Source: Elusimicrobiaceae bacterium
GTDB lineage: Bacteria; Elusimicrobiota; Elusimicrobia; Elusimicrobiales; Elusimicrobiaceae
DNA length: 43,789 bases
Direction of reading: 5' to 3'
NCBI GenBank assembly: GCA_017961295.1
Contig: JAGCXL010000006.1
Location: 1 to 43,789 of the forward strand
This document shows positions 30,904 through 40,325 of this stretch, one piece after another. The notes beneath the pieces are model-generated. The model was not told where the DNA came from and searched no databases. It saw nothing but the letters and a program-made list of their open reading frames with translations. The position numbers were made by a program, and so were the translations under genes. Position 1 is the first letter of the stretch; each line of letters opens with the position of its first letter.

Positions 30904-32594
30904 TTTTCGTCCGTAAGTACTTTTAGATTTTTAGCTGCCACTTTATTTTTAGGGTCCAATTTAAGTGCATTTGTATAGGAAGAAACTGCATTTTCGTCTT
31001 CATCGTTAATCACAGCAGCCGTACCTAACCCCAGCTGGGCCAACGAATCCTGTGGGCTGATTTGTGCCGCTTTGGAAAATGCTTGCATGGCCGTAAAACC
31101 ATCTCCTCGGGCTAAGGCCGCTAGTCCTTTTAATAACTCACACGTATCATCTGCGGGACACTCTTTATATTCGGCTAAATCTTCGGTAACCTCGTCCACA
31201 AAACCTAACCAACTGCGTCCCATAACCCATAGTCCCATATCGTTACCCACAATGCGCGGGTCATAAACCGCTTTAGGGGGTGCGGTGCGGTTTTGAGTAA
31301 GAGCAGACGGCGAATTGTAGTCCAGCGTACGCCCTTGCATAGAAAGATTTACGTTATAATTTTCCGGCGCACTGGCTACGGCCTGACGTAAGCCGTTAAT
31401 TAAATTATCAATTTGTTCCCGGCGAGATTTTTCATCTCCGCCCGGCAAACTAAAAATTCGCTTAAATGTTTGCGTTTCAGGCGCAGCAGAAGTATTTTGT
31501 AAAGATCCGGAAGCATGCAATTTTTCGTATGCTTGTTCAAAAGTGTTGGCACGCGGCGTAGATTGTTTTTGAGAAGGTGTAGCCGGCTGATATTCTAACG
31601 TCACTTCCACATTGACAGCTTTTGTGGAAGGCACTTGTTCCAAATTTTCTTTAAATTGGTTGATTTGTTTTTCAAATGCTTCTGCCGTATGACCGCTAGC
31701 ACGATACACCGCGTTTAAGGCAAGTCCGTCGTTTTTAAAGCGGGTGATGGAAAATGCTTGTTCTATTACGTTGCGGGCCTCTTGCACTTGTCCTTGCTGC
31801 ATGAGTAAAAAACCATAGCGTAAGCGGGCTACAAAATCTCCCGGTTTGACTTTCACCGCACGTTTATAATATTTTAAGGCTTCCTGCGGGCGGTTTAACT
31901 TTTCGTACAATGCGCCCAAGCTAAGCATGGCGTCTTCGTAATTAGAGAAATAATGCAATGCCTTCTTAAAAGACTCTTCGGCCAATACATCACGGCCCAG
32001 CTCTTCATATAATGTACCCAATTGATAGCGGTATAGGGCTTCACGCGGGGCTAAATCCACCGCTTGGCGGAAATGTTCTAACGCTTTATCCCAGTTACGT
32101 TGTACGGCGTACGTAGAGCCCAAATTCATATGCGTATCTGCCTTCTTGGGGTCAAAATAATTGGCTTTTAAAAAATAATCTTGCGCCTCTTGCACGTTGC
32201 CTTTCCAACCGGCCGCAATACCCAAAAGCTGATAAGCCATCGGGTTTTTGGGGTCTAATCGCAAGGCCTCGTTATATTCGCTAATAGCATCGTCCACCTT
32301 GCCGGCCCAATAGAGCGAAGCCCCCAAAAGTAGGTAACCGAGCGGATCTTTGGGGTTTTTGATGACAGCGCGCGCAAAACTATTAGATGCCGCCTGATAA
32401 TTAGTGGTGGACATTTCCCCCATACCGCGACGCATTTCCAGGATAGATTGTTCTTGCATCATACGGTCCCAAACGGTTTGAGAGTAATCCGTTTTGATTT
32501 CGGCCTTGCGAAACGAAAACGGAAACGCCGCACGAGCGGGTAGTGTTTCCCCCACCAGTAAAGCCACCATTAAAAACAAAATAATACGCCTCAT
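30900..32594 (-). CDS. Secreted/periplasmic TPR-repeat protein
   Basis: A 564-residue protein with signal peptide MRRIILFLMVALLVGETLPARA. Residues about 55-295 contain seven or so TPR repeats with the usual W-LG-Y-A-F-A-P pattern (PLGYLLLGASLYWAGKVDDAISEYNEALRLDP is one). The middle part is Gln/Thr/Ser-rich without a clear fold, and a last pair of TPRs follows at about 490-560. Such proteins are scaffolds for envelope assemblies, for example type IV pilus or secretion components (PilF, BamD-like). It follows the six-gene envelope cluster in the same orientation, making it a candidate partner. A terminator stands between them, and its own -10 (TATCAT, 6 nt before the ATG) suggests separate leaderless expression. 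rsmA follows with a 4-bp overlap. Confidence 0.85.
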   Translation of the reverse strand: MRRIILFLMVALLVGETLPARAAFPFSFRKAEIKTDYSQTVWDRMMQEQSILEMRRGMGEMSTTNYQAASNSFARAVIKNPKDPLGYLLLGASLYWAGKVDDAISEYNEALRLDPKNPMAYQLLGIAAGWKGNVQEAQDYFLKANYFDPKKADTHMNLGSTYAVQRNWDKALEHFRQAVDLAPREALYRYQLGTLYEELGRDVLAEESFKKALHYFSNYEDAMLSLGALYEKLNRPQEALKYYKRAVKVKPGDFVARLRYGFLLMQQGQVQEARNVIEQAFSITRFKNDGLALNAVYRASGHTAEAFEKQINQFKENLEQVPSTKAVNVEVTLEYQPATPSQKQSTPRANTFEQAYEKLHASGSLQNTSAAPETQTFKRIFSLPGGDEKSRREQIDNLINGLRQAVASAPENYNVNLSMQGRTLDYNSPSALTQNRTAPPKAVYDPRIVGNDMGLWVMGRSWLGFVDEVTEDLAEYKECPADDTCELLKGLAALARGDGFTAMQAFSKAAQISPQDSLAQLGLGTAAVINDEDENAVSSYTNALKLDPKNKVAAKNLKVLTDEK

Positions 32595-32600
32595 AGGTAT

Positions 32601-32606
32601 ATGATA
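32601..32606 (-). promoter_or_regulatory. -10 element placing the TPR gene start on its ATG
   Basis: On the minus strand TATCAT is followed by ATACCT (6 nt) and then ATG 32594, immediately after the upstream terminator. Confidence 0.5.
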
Positions 32607-32610
32607 GCAA

Positions 32611-32636
32611 AAATAAGGCGGGCCTTTCGGCCCGCC
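32611..32636 (-). terminator. Terminator after the six-gene envelope cluster
   Basis: GGCGGGCC (32617-32624 on plus) and GGCCCGCC (32629-32636) form an 8-bp stem with a four-base loop. On the minus strand it is followed by TTATTTTTG, directly after the 1253-residue protein gene. Confidence 0.9.
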
Positions 32637-32654
32637 CTTTTAAACAGATTTAAC

Positions 32655-35600
32655 TTATCCTCTGCCTTTCCCTTGCGGTTGTTTTTGAGTACTACCATCA
32701 TTTCCACCGCTGGTACCTTGGCGAGTAAAGCGCTGATTTGCGACATAGGCCTTGGGACCCGGACGATCGCTAAATTGGTTCCCATAAGGTTTTGCATCCA
32801 AACCAACCCGACAGACAGTTTGCACGTATTCAAGCGCTTTATCAACTGACATCATAGCGTTCCCGGCAAAAGCTACACAAGCTTGCCCTTGGTTATCAGT
32901 TGAGTCCACATCCGAAATCATCAACCCGAAATAATTATCTTTGTTGTATTGATTACGGGTAGACGAACAATTATCCGTAGGACAATTGTGTGCCAAATCC
33001 GTGTGTCCATTGACAAGTTCAGCTAACGGATAAGTTTTCGGAATTCCCACATCATCAAACGAAGCTAAATACGCACGCAAACTGGCGTGGTTTTTAGAAT
33101 CGTTGTAATAGTTAAAATAATATGCTTTACCCATTTTCATCGTGCTCTTGCGTCCACTACATTGGGTCCCTTCGGGCAAGAAACGCCAATCGCATACTTG
33201 CATTTCTTTGCCGTAGTAGCGGGCAGGATACAAGATAGAAGTGGGGTGTACGTAAGCCAAGAAAGCGCCTAACTCGTTGCGGTAGTAACGCTTTAAGCCT
33301 TTAAAGTCATCATTACTTCCGGCCACCGGCATATTCCCCGCATGTTTATCTTTAGACATACGCACAAAATCGCGGCCTAATTCGCATACGGCTGAAGAAG
33401 GCACTTGTGTAATGCCCAATTCCTTGGCAATAAACAATGCATCTACAAATTCCCCATCCGTAGGATATTTGTTGGCATAGAATTTATCGCTTAGTTTTTT
33501 AGCTGCGTTCGGATTTCTGTCGTTATAAGTTTTGACAACATTCCGCACGAACTGAGCCGCCGCTTCCGAATCCATCATGAGCGGAATTTGGGAGCCACAA
33601 TGTTGATCCTCGCCTTTAGTAATGCTCGGCACTTTGTCACAATCACCAAAGACCTTTTCTCCCGGATTCGTGGCATCCCCGGCCTCGGTGCGGCAATCTA
33701 CCTTCCCCTCAAAGGGAACCCAAGATAACACCGGGGCTAAACGAGTCATGCTGCCGGCTTGCGGCGGAGCTTGACGGACTGTATCATCCACACACTGGCT
33801 GCCAACCGGTTGTTTGGTTGTATCCTCCTCCCAGTGGTGCGGAGTGTCACCCATCAATTTATCACAACACATAGCGCTTTGTTGCGGGCTTGTACACTCG
33901 TTTTCACGAACGTATTTTGTATAACCGTCACCGGAAAAGTTGAGCGGACAAGTTTTAGTAATAATTTGTTCGCCGCGTTTGGCTCTCCATACAACGTTGC
34001 CTACTAAGCCTTCGGGGTTGATTTTCTCCGACACATTTTTCACCTGATTAGAATCGTAAATACGTTCAAACAGGTATGTAAATGTGAATCCATCGGCAGA
34101 TCTTTCCGGTTCTATCATGGGTTGTTCTACCGGCGTTTTAGCCCCTTCGGTTCCATCGTTTAGGTAGCGGAATGAAGCTGATACTTGCACATCATCCACC
34201 GAAGGTCTTACTCCGGAACCACCTTTAAAATTGATTGCATTAAAATGCAACTTAGCCATAGCAACATCTTCCGGCCCACACTCAAAGTTAAGGTTGTCGT
34301 AGTAGCAGTTCGGACCGCGCACCATGTCTTGGTCCAATACACGCCATTTACGTTTATAGACGTTGTCACGGCTACCGTCTTTTTTGTGCGTGGTTTTTCT
34401 ATGCTGTACATAGGCGTTTTCAAACTCCCAGTACGGCAAAGGTAACAATTCTTTGAGGTGATGCCCCGATTCAAACCATTGCGCGTAGGCCAGTTTGTGT
34501 TTAGCCGCGAAAGAGCTGACGTACATAATATCTAACTGATTAAACGCTTGTTCAGCCTCTAACTCGGTAACTTTGTCTTTTCCGCCTAAATCCTTAAAGA
34601 GGTCCATCACTTTGTTTTTCATGGCCTCATAAGGCAATATATTCCCACGGGAAACAACAATGACACACGCGTCACCCAGTGCCTCTTGATCCACTTTCAA
34701 TCTTCTTTCACGAATTGCCTGTTGTTCACTCGGCACATTATCTGTTGATTTTGTTTGAGCAATTACAAAATCTCTCGCGTCATCCAATTGAGGATTTACG
34801 TGACCTACACCTCCCGTAATGTCGGCATGGTTCAAAGAACTACCGCCATTTTCACGGTTCGTAGTTGCACACAGTAGGTTTTTACCGCTAGTGGGCAAAC
34901 CTTTGAACTTTCCTTTTAAAGAATCCGGGAAGTAGTTGCGAGCCACCACATACGTATAGATATCCCATTTACGAGCTTGACCGGACGGAATGACCGTGTA
35001 GTTAGGCATATTGTCACAGTCCATACCGGCACCGTTTAAACCTAACCCGCCCGAGGCATACGCCCCTACATTAAGACCTAAACATTTCAAACGAGATTCA
35101 ATCGGCCCAAGGGCGACCTCGGATTGTATCCCGCCCTTAAAACCGCAGCTCTTATCATGTTTAAGATCTCTTAATGTTTGGCGCATAGTACCTTTACAAA
35201 AAGCTTCTAAGGAACCCGCTTTTGCAAGTTCATCCCCATACTGTACTCTTAAGTCACTTTCTTTGTAGCCACAGCATGTGGGAGCGGTTCCCCCGCCTGC
35301 GCTAACACCTAAGAAATTGTCCGGGTCACCATCGGAATCGCCCGTAATAATACAGTTTAAAAGACCTTTTAAGATGTTTTGGGCCAACTTATCAAAGAAG
35401 TTAATCCAGTCCCATTTGCGTTTGAAGCGGGCCATCCACTCCTCTTGCATACGGGTCTTCATCATGTCCCACCACCAAGGAGTTTGTCCTTTACCGATGT
35501 TGATACTATGATTAAGCTTCCCGTTCCCGCCGGTACGACCGTCGGCAAACAAGTCAATCCCGCCGTTGCGGGTAGGACCTACGGGTTTTACGTAAGAATC

Positions 35601-36416
35601 GCGAAGCGCCTCTACCGCGTTGGCTTTACCCATATTATCTAACCCTTTGCGAGCGGCAGCTGCAGCGCCTTGCCCAAAGGAGGAACGGGCCGGGCCGGCG
35701 GCACGCAACGGCTGCAAAGAAACCGGTTTAGGGGCAGAAGTCGGGCCGGAGCCTACTTTCTTGGCGGCTCCTTTAAGGCCACCACCCCAATGGTTAATCC
35801 CTAAACGGCTACCACCCGGACGGCGCAACCCCGCCGGACTAAGCGCACCAATTTTGGTACGGCGGAACGCAGCACGCGTGCCTGCACGGGCACGGCGTTT
35901 ATAAATATTGGTGGTATTTTCTTCTATGTCCATATCAGAGGAAGAGTGACGCTCGGCAGCGTATTCGCCTTCCGCTTCGCCTTCGTAAGAGGCAGAAGCA
36001 TCCAGGTCCATATCGTCGCGGGCATAGTCTTCTTCTTCGTTAGAACCCCACCCTTTAATTAAAGAGAGTGAGTCACGCCCGGCTAACTGAGCAATTTGCC
36101 CGTCCGGGTCTTCCACCATCGCGGTATCAAAACCGTAACGCTCGGGGTCAAATTCCGCACTTTCCATCCCGGGAGTTACAAGTTGGTCTTCACTGGATTG
36201 GCCGCTGTATTTGTATAAGAACGGCAACAGCAACAGCGCCACTAAAGCGGCGATGAAGAACGGGGCATCCCGGCGCGTACGCTCAAAAAGCGTGGCTTTC
36301 GGTTTGCCGTCCCGCCCGATTTTGGCGGAAGATTTAGCGAAAGATTTATTGCCAGCGGCTTTGCTGCTTTTAATCTTATCGCTAAAGGTGAAACTATCTT
36401 TCTTTTCCTCTGGCAT
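32655..36416 (-). CDS. Protein F: 1253-residue Cys-rich membrane-anchored protein, unrecognised
   Basis: A cytoplasmic N-terminus of about 50 basic residues is followed by one membrane helix (about 51-69, APFFIAALVALLLLPFLYKY). Next comes an acidic low-complexity stretch (about 95-165, rich in Asp, Glu and Ser) and a basic Arg/Gly stretch (about 170-260). The remaining roughly 950 residues are mixed alpha/beta with about 26 cysteines, including CC pairs (TCCGYK, MCCDK) and CxxxxC pairs (CPTDNC). That suits an exported, disulfide-bonded domain. I recognise no enzymatic motif. AAGGAGG precedes the ATG; a separate promoter with a 150-nt structured leader lies upstream, so F can be expressed apart from A-E. 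The linker layout (acidic, then Arg/Gly-rich) repeats that of protein A. Function unknown. Confidence 0.85.
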   Translation of the reverse strand: MPEEKKDSFTFSDKIKSSKAAGNKSFAKSSAKIGRDGKPKATLFERTRRDAPFFIAALVALLLLPFLYKYSGQSSEDQLVTPGMESAEFDPERYGFDTAMVEDPDGQIAQLAGRDSLSLIKGWGSNEEEDYARDDMDLDASASYEGEAEGEYAAERHSSSDMDIEENTTNIYKRRARAGTRAAFRRTKIGALSPAGLRRPGGSRLGINHWGGGLKGAAKKVGSGPTSAPKPVSLQPLRAAGPARSSFGQGAAAAARKGLDNMGKANAVEALRDSYVKPVGPTRNGGIDLFADGRTGGNGKLNHSINIGKGQTPWWWDMMKTRMQEEWMARFKRKWDWINFFDKLAQNILKGLLNCIITGDSDGDPDNFLGVSAGGGTAPTCCGYKESDLRVQYGDELAKAGSLEAFCKGTMRQTLRDLKHDKSCGFKGGIQSEVALGPIESRLKCLGLNVGAYASGGLGLNGAGMDCDNMPNYTVIPSGQARKWDIYTYVVARNYFPDSLKGKFKGLPTSGKNLLCATTNRENGGSSLNHADITGGVGHVNPQLDDARDFVIAQTKSTDNVPSEQQAIRERRLKVDQEALGDACVIVVSRGNILPYEAMKNKVMDLFKDLGGKDKVTELEAEQAFNQLDIMYVSSFAAKHKLAYAQWFESGHHLKELLPLPYWEFENAYVQHRKTTHKKDGSRDNVYKRKWRVLDQDMVRGPNCYYDNLNFECGPEDVAMAKLHFNAINFKGGSGVRPSVDDVQVSASFRYLNDGTEGAKTPVEQPMIEPERSADGFTFTYLFERIYDSNQVKNVSEKINPEGLVGNVVWRAKRGEQIITKTCPLNFSGDGYTKYVRENECTSPQQSAMCCDKLMGDTPHHWEEDTTKQPVGSQCVDDTVRQAPPQAGSMTRLAPVLSWVPFEGKVDCRTEAGDATNPGEKVFGDCDKVPSITKGEDQHCGSQIPLMMDSEAAAQFVRNVVKTYNDRNPNAAKKLSDKFYANKYPTDGEFVDALFIAKELGITQVPSSAVCELGRDFVRMSKDKHAGNMPVAGSNDDFKGLKRYYRNELGAFLAYVHPTSILYPARYYGKEMQVCDWRFLPEGTQCSGRKSTMKMGKAYYFNYYNDSKNHASLRAYLASFDDVGIPKTYPLAELVNGHTDLAHNCPTDNCSSTRNQYNKDNYFGLMISDVDSTDNQGQACVAFAGNAMMSVDKALEYVQTVCRVGLDAKPYGNQFSDRPGPKAYVANQRFTRQGTSGGNDGSTQKQPQGKGRG

Positions 36417-36566
36417 AGTAGGTTCCTCCTTAAAACTAAAACTGCGTTTTTACTTCGTATGCGCTAAGCAATGTAAATGGCTTATGCGCGGGTAGAACAT
36501 AAATAAATCATGCGTTGTTCGCAACTGGATACCCATTGCGTAACAACCTAACTCACAATACCTCTT
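36417..36566 (-). promoter_or_regulatory. Long structured 5' leader of gene F
   Basis: The predicted 150-nt leader contains two strong hairpins on the minus strand. One has arms GTTGTT..GCAA and TTGC..AACAAC (about 36510-36545). The other has arms GCGC.TAAGC and GCTTA.GCGC (about 36459-36489). An AAAAC/GTTTT-type stem near the AAGGAGG site follows. A cis-regulatory RNA is possible; no known riboswitch is recognised. Confidence 0.45.
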
Positions 36567-36572
36567 ACTCTT

Positions 36573-36600
36573 ATTATAACACTATTTTTCATTTTTTCAA
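36573..36600 (-). promoter_or_regulatory. Promoter of gene F
   Basis: On the minus strand TTGAAA (36595-36600) and TATAAT (36573-36578) are 16 nt apart; predicted start near 36566. Confidence 0.7.
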
Positions 36601-36629
36601 GCCCTTTTTTTAAAATTATGAAAAACTCA

Positions 36630-38948
36630 TTATAATGTTTTATTTTGTTTCATTCCTTCAACAATAGTATTAGAAACGTTTTCTTGGGACCCCGGCTGGA
36701 CATAAATAACATTCCCGTTTTCATCTACTTTTGCACGTACAACAGCCGAGAAATACTCACTGTCGGCACCCGTTTCTTCTAATACTTCATTTTCTATACT
36801 TTGGCCGTTCCACTCTTCTTGTGTATATGTTTTTGAGGCAGCTATCCATTTTTCCGTAGGATAGGGTGGAGGCGTTTCCCCATTGTCACAACGCGGCTTA
36901 TTTTGGCTACACCAATCGTCTTTCCATTTCTGTTCTTCTTCCAAATATTTAGCGTTACAGTACTGCACAAATCCATCCCATTTATCATTATACGTATCAC
37001 GAATAGATTTATCACAAGTCCCCGTAAAAGACTGCATAAGGCACTTATTACCCAACACCCCATAATCGGCGGTTACGGAATCACACAAGTTGGTAATTTT
37101 GTTAATTCTTCCCACAAACCGGGAACGACGAGCCGAATCATTAATTCCCCCATTGGGGTTGCAATCTTGCGGAAATCCCAAATTGGCTTCTGCTTTTTCA
37201 TTAAAAGAAGAAAACATCGCATTATACTGATTGATGGAATTATCAATACGCCCGCTGGCCCCGGTAGTTTTTAACTCTTCCTTACATTGTTTTTCCCACT
37301 CTAAATATTCTTGCCACTCCTTTTGATCCTGACTGAGTGAGTCCATATCAATTTGCACACCACCAAAATTAAGCACATTAGAAGCCGTTTGCGGCAAGTC
37401 CGCCCCTAAAAAGCTGGAATCGGCTAATGCCTTTTTAAGCATATTATTTTCTGTATATTTAGACATACGGCTAGTAATCCAAGCGTGGTATAAGTCCCGA
37501 TGTTCTTTTTCGTCCCCTACATCCACCACATTACTCATCCAAGTAACTTTGGTATTCTCTACCTGACGGTCCACACCGGCCAAACTGGTGGTAGCCCGTA
37601 TCATTTTTTTGGCCATATTAGAAAGCCAATCAATCGGCTTGCCATCGGAAATGTGCGGATTTTTGACTTTGGTAAGGGTTTTGGAAGAATCATAAGCATC
37701 CTGCAAATTGCGATTAATAGCCCCGGCATCACTGCCAAAATAGACATCTCCCTGCACAATGGTAGATTCCGTACGGACGATTACTTGCCCGTCGCGCAAT
37801 TGGGCCGGATCCGCCTGGGCTTCTTCCTGCCCGGCTTTAGGCATTACGGCCCCGCGCACAACGTCTAGCGGGCGGCCTTTTTCGCGTTGTAATTTCTGCA
37901 AAGCATTTATGTCAATTAAACTGGTTTGACCGCCGACACGCGCCATACGAGCATTTAACCCGGTGGCGTAATTGTCGTTGCCGTCTTCTTCTGTGGTGCT
38001 GTTGGCCGTACGCCCCCGGGCAAATAACGAAGTGCGTGACGAATCTTCCCCCCACTCTCCGGGTAAACCAATCGTTTTGTCTGTCCAGGCAAGTAACGCA
38101 CGCAAAAAAGACATACGCGCCGTATCGTCTTTACTAAACCCCATAGCATACGCTAAATTACGTAGTAGCGGAATCCTTTCAACCGGTAATACTCCCACAA
38201 TGCCACCCAGGAACAAAAGGCATAACACCGCCGCCACCCAAACCCAACGGCGGTTAAAATGTTCCTTCTGCGCATTGGGGGACGGCGGAGTGTCTGTGGG
38301 CGGAACGTTAGCCACGTTCTTTTTTTGTTTTTTGGGTTTGCGTTTTTTATTTAACAACCCCTTCTTGCGATTTTTCGTTTTTCTAACCGATACCAAAGCT
38401 GTATTTACCGCCGGGATTACTGCCGGAAGAGTGGAAGTAGATTCTTTCAGTGTGTTGCTTTCTTCTTGCGACTTCTTATGAGAAATAGATTCTGAATCGG
38501 TTGGATTGGACCCTGAATAACTACCTTTCGGGGCACGGCCTAGCGGTAAAGGCCGTGGTTCAGGATGACTTGTTTTATTGTTTTCAATAGCAGACTCTGT
38601 TAAATCCAGTTGCGGTTTAGACTCTTCATTGGCAATAGAAAATGTATGCTCTGCCGCGGGTAACTCCTGGGTAGAAAGCTCTTGCGGAACCGGCTGTGGC
38701 GGCAATGTTTTTTCTTTTTCAGCACGACGAATTTGCACCAAATCCTGAAACGTATCAATACGGGTAAGAGTACTGGTTAAAATTTCTTCTTCTGCCGGTA
38801 CTTTAGGCTGACGAATTAACCCGTTTTCCGCAATAATGGGCGCAAAGTCCTCGTGTAAGCTGAGGTCTTCTTCCGGTACAGAATTGGGCGGTGTAGGTTT
38901 ATTTTCACTCATAAGATTTTTATTTATTAAATAATCCCATAATTCCAT
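36630..38948 (-). CDS. Protein E: bitopic membrane protein with long Pro-rich cytoplasmic part, unrecognised
   Basis: 772 residues from ATG 38948 (AGGT 6 nt upstream, inside the end of gene D), or 760 from ATG 38912; the first start is preferred only weakly. The first about 225 residues are disordered-looking, rich in Pro, Glu and Ser, and end in a Lys/Arg cluster (KNRKKGLLNKKRKPKKQKK). One membrane helix follows (about 230-252, RRWVWVAAVLCLLFLGGIVGVL), so the roughly 500-residue C-terminal part lies outside the cytoplasm. It carries about eight cysteines in its last third (CNPNGG, NLCDS, NKCLM, TCDKS, YCNAK, WCSQNKPRC) and many Trp and aromatic residues. The internal stretch NARMARVGGQTSLIDINALQKLQ echoes phrases in protein D. 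No family recognised. Its 3' end is followed by gene F's own promoter. Confidence 0.82.
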   Translation of the reverse strand: MELWDYLINKNLMSENKPTPPNSVPEEDLSLHEDFAPIIAENGLIRQPKVPAEEEILTSTLTRIDTFQDLVQIRRAEKEKTLPPQPVPQELSTQELPAAEHTFSIANEESKPQLDLTESAIENNKTSHPEPRPLPLGRAPKGSYSGSNPTDSESISHKKSQEESNTLKESTSTLPAVIPAVNTALVSVRKTKNRKKGLLNKKRKPKKQKKNVANVPPTDTPPSPNAQKEHFNRRWVWVAAVLCLLFLGGIVGVLPVERIPLLRNLAYAMGFSKDDTARMSFLRALLAWTDKTIGLPGEWGEDSSRTSLFARGRTANSTTEEDGNDNYATGLNARMARVGGQTSLIDINALQKLQREKGRPLDVVRGAVMPKAGQEEAQADPAQLRDGQVIVRTESTIVQGDVYFGSDAGAINRNLQDAYDSSKTLTKVKNPHISDGKPIDWLSNMAKKMIRATTSLAGVDRQVENTKVTWMSNVVDVGDEKEHRDLYHAWITSRMSKYTENNMLKKALADSSFLGADLPQTASNVLNFGGVQIDMDSLSQDQKEWQEYLEWEKQCKEELKTTGASGRIDNSINQYNAMFSSFNEKAEANLGFPQDCNPNGGINDSARRSRFVGRINKITNLCDSVTADYGVLGNKCLMQSFTGTCDKSIRDTYNDKWDGFVQYCNAKYLEEEQKWKDDWCSQNKPRCDNGETPPPYPTEKWIAASKTYTQEEWNGQSIENEVLEETGADSEYFSAVVRAKVDENGNVIYVQPGSQENVSNTIVEGMKQNKTL

Positions 38949-40317
38949 TAGTTACCTGTCCGGTAAGCATGCCCACCGGCTCAAAGGCTTTTTTGACATT
39001 ACCCCAAATCTTGCCACCTAGCCCTTTCCAACCTTGGGGCTTAATGGCCGTATAGACCATACCGGCTACCATAATGGGCGACAAGATGACGGCCAACTTG
39101 GCAAGCCCGGTGCCGCCTGTGGAATTGTAGCGGTCTATAAATTCAACCGCCTTGACGAATAAAACTGTATTGGCAGCAGCCACCGCAGCACACATGGCAG
39201 CGGCTACAGCTACACGCCAAAATCCATGTAATTTAGGCAAGAGAATCGCCCCGGCTACCATCATAGCAATAGAACCCAAGACGGTTGCAATTAGCAAATT
39301 GCGCAAGCGGCGGTTTTCGGATTGGCGTTCGGCCAATTCCTTATCTAAATCACTGATTTTATTACCTACCGCCTTTAATTGATTATTGGTAGGAGCGGTT
39401 AAATCCCCGGACGAAGCCCCGCGGGTCATATCTTCCCCCTCGCCCACATTTACCCCGCCGGAGTTATTAGCATTGGCTAGGAACGCACGTCCACCTTCGT
39501 TGGCAGAAGAATCTGGATTACCAGCCGCATCTGCCGAGCGTTTGACAATATCTTTAAGTTCATCGCGCTCGCCTTTACTACGGGTGCCACCGATTAAACG
39601 GCCATCGTGGTTTGTGCCGAAATTAGCCGTACTGCGCCCACCAGCTAAAGCCCCGTCTAAACCGCGTTGGGAAACAATATTACTGCCCCCCGGCATAGAA
39701 CCCGACAAGCGCTGCCCTTGCTCGCCCCCTTGTGCCACAATCCCGCCGGTAACAGCACCCGAACCCCCAAACGGGTTGCCGGAAGCACGTGTAATTGAGG
39801 AACTAGAAAAACCGGATTGCCTTTGCGCAGCCGAACTGCTTGCCGCACCGTCCGCAACCGCCTCGGCCCGATTAGCGTTGGGATTTCCTACCACCAAACG
39901 GGTAGGGGCTTGCACCGTCTCGCGGTTGCCGGTATTGAGCCCAGCATCCGAATCCGCAAATTGTGCAGCCCGGGCCAAGGAATCGTCCAAAGACTTTAAG
40001 GCCTCTTGGTTTGCTACATAACGGTCTAGTGCGCTAGTGCCCTTCATAGCAGCCCGCTCCTGCGCGGTGGCTAATTGGCTACGTCCGGCGCGTACATTGA
40101 TGGAGGTAAGTAAATTGCCACGGCGCAACATACCCGCTTGCGGAGCCGTTTGCGATACGCTGGAAAGTGAACGCACCGCCCGTTTGGACTCAATATGTCT
40201 ATCCGCGGCAATATTGGCCACATAAAGAAACCCTACACCGGCCGCGCCCGAAATAATGAGTGCGTTAAGCGGCTTAATAGCACCTTGGGTACTTTTCAAA
40301 AAGCGAAATATATTCAT
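38920..40317 (-). CDS. Protein D: multi-pass membrane protein, paralogue of protein B, unrecognised
   Basis: 465 residues. The N-terminus MNIFRFLKSTQG is followed by a hydrophobic helix (about 17-37). Next comes a 280-residue extracytoplasmic low-complexity region rich in Ala, Gly, Ser, Asn and Arg. The signature SSANEGGRAFLANANNSGG then ASSGDL (about 280-315) matches one in protein B. A coiled-coil segment (about 318-340, ISDLDKELAERQSENRRL) leads to three C-terminal membrane helices (about 341-361, 368-388, 406-424) and an amphipathic tail. GGAGG stands 5 nt before the ATG. The gene starts 8 bp after gene C. Odd feature: the exported part is composed largely of small residues, so it may be extended or fibrous rather than globular. 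Confidence 0.82.
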   Translation of the reverse strand: MNIFRFLKSTQGAIKPLNALIISGAAGVGFLYVANIAADRHIESKRAVRSLSSVSQTAPQAGMLRRGNLLTSINVRAGRSQLATAQERAAMKGTSALDRYVANQEALKSLDDSLARAAQFADSDAGLNTGNRETVQAPTRLVVGNPNANRAEAVADGAASSSAAQRQSGFSSSSITRASGNPFGGSGAVTGGIVAQGGEQGQRLSGSMPGGSNIVSQRGLDGALAGGRSTANFGTNHDGRLIGGTRSKGERDELKDIVKRSADAAGNPDSSANEGGRAFLANANNSGGVNVGEGEDMTRGASSGDLTAPTNNQLKAVGNKISDLDKELAERQSENRRLRNLLIATVLGSIAMMVAGAILLPKLHGFWRVAVAAAMCAAVAAANTVLFVKAVEFIDRYNSTGGTGLAKLAVILSPIMVAGMVYTAIKPQGWKGLGGKIWGNVKKAFEPVGMLTGQVTNGIMGLFNK

Positions 40318-40325
40318 AATACCTC

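Noticed and set aside
36610-36660. AT-rich palindrome after gene E as a terminator
   Set aside because: The CATTATAATG core is weak, with no GC stem, and lies next to gene F's promoter.
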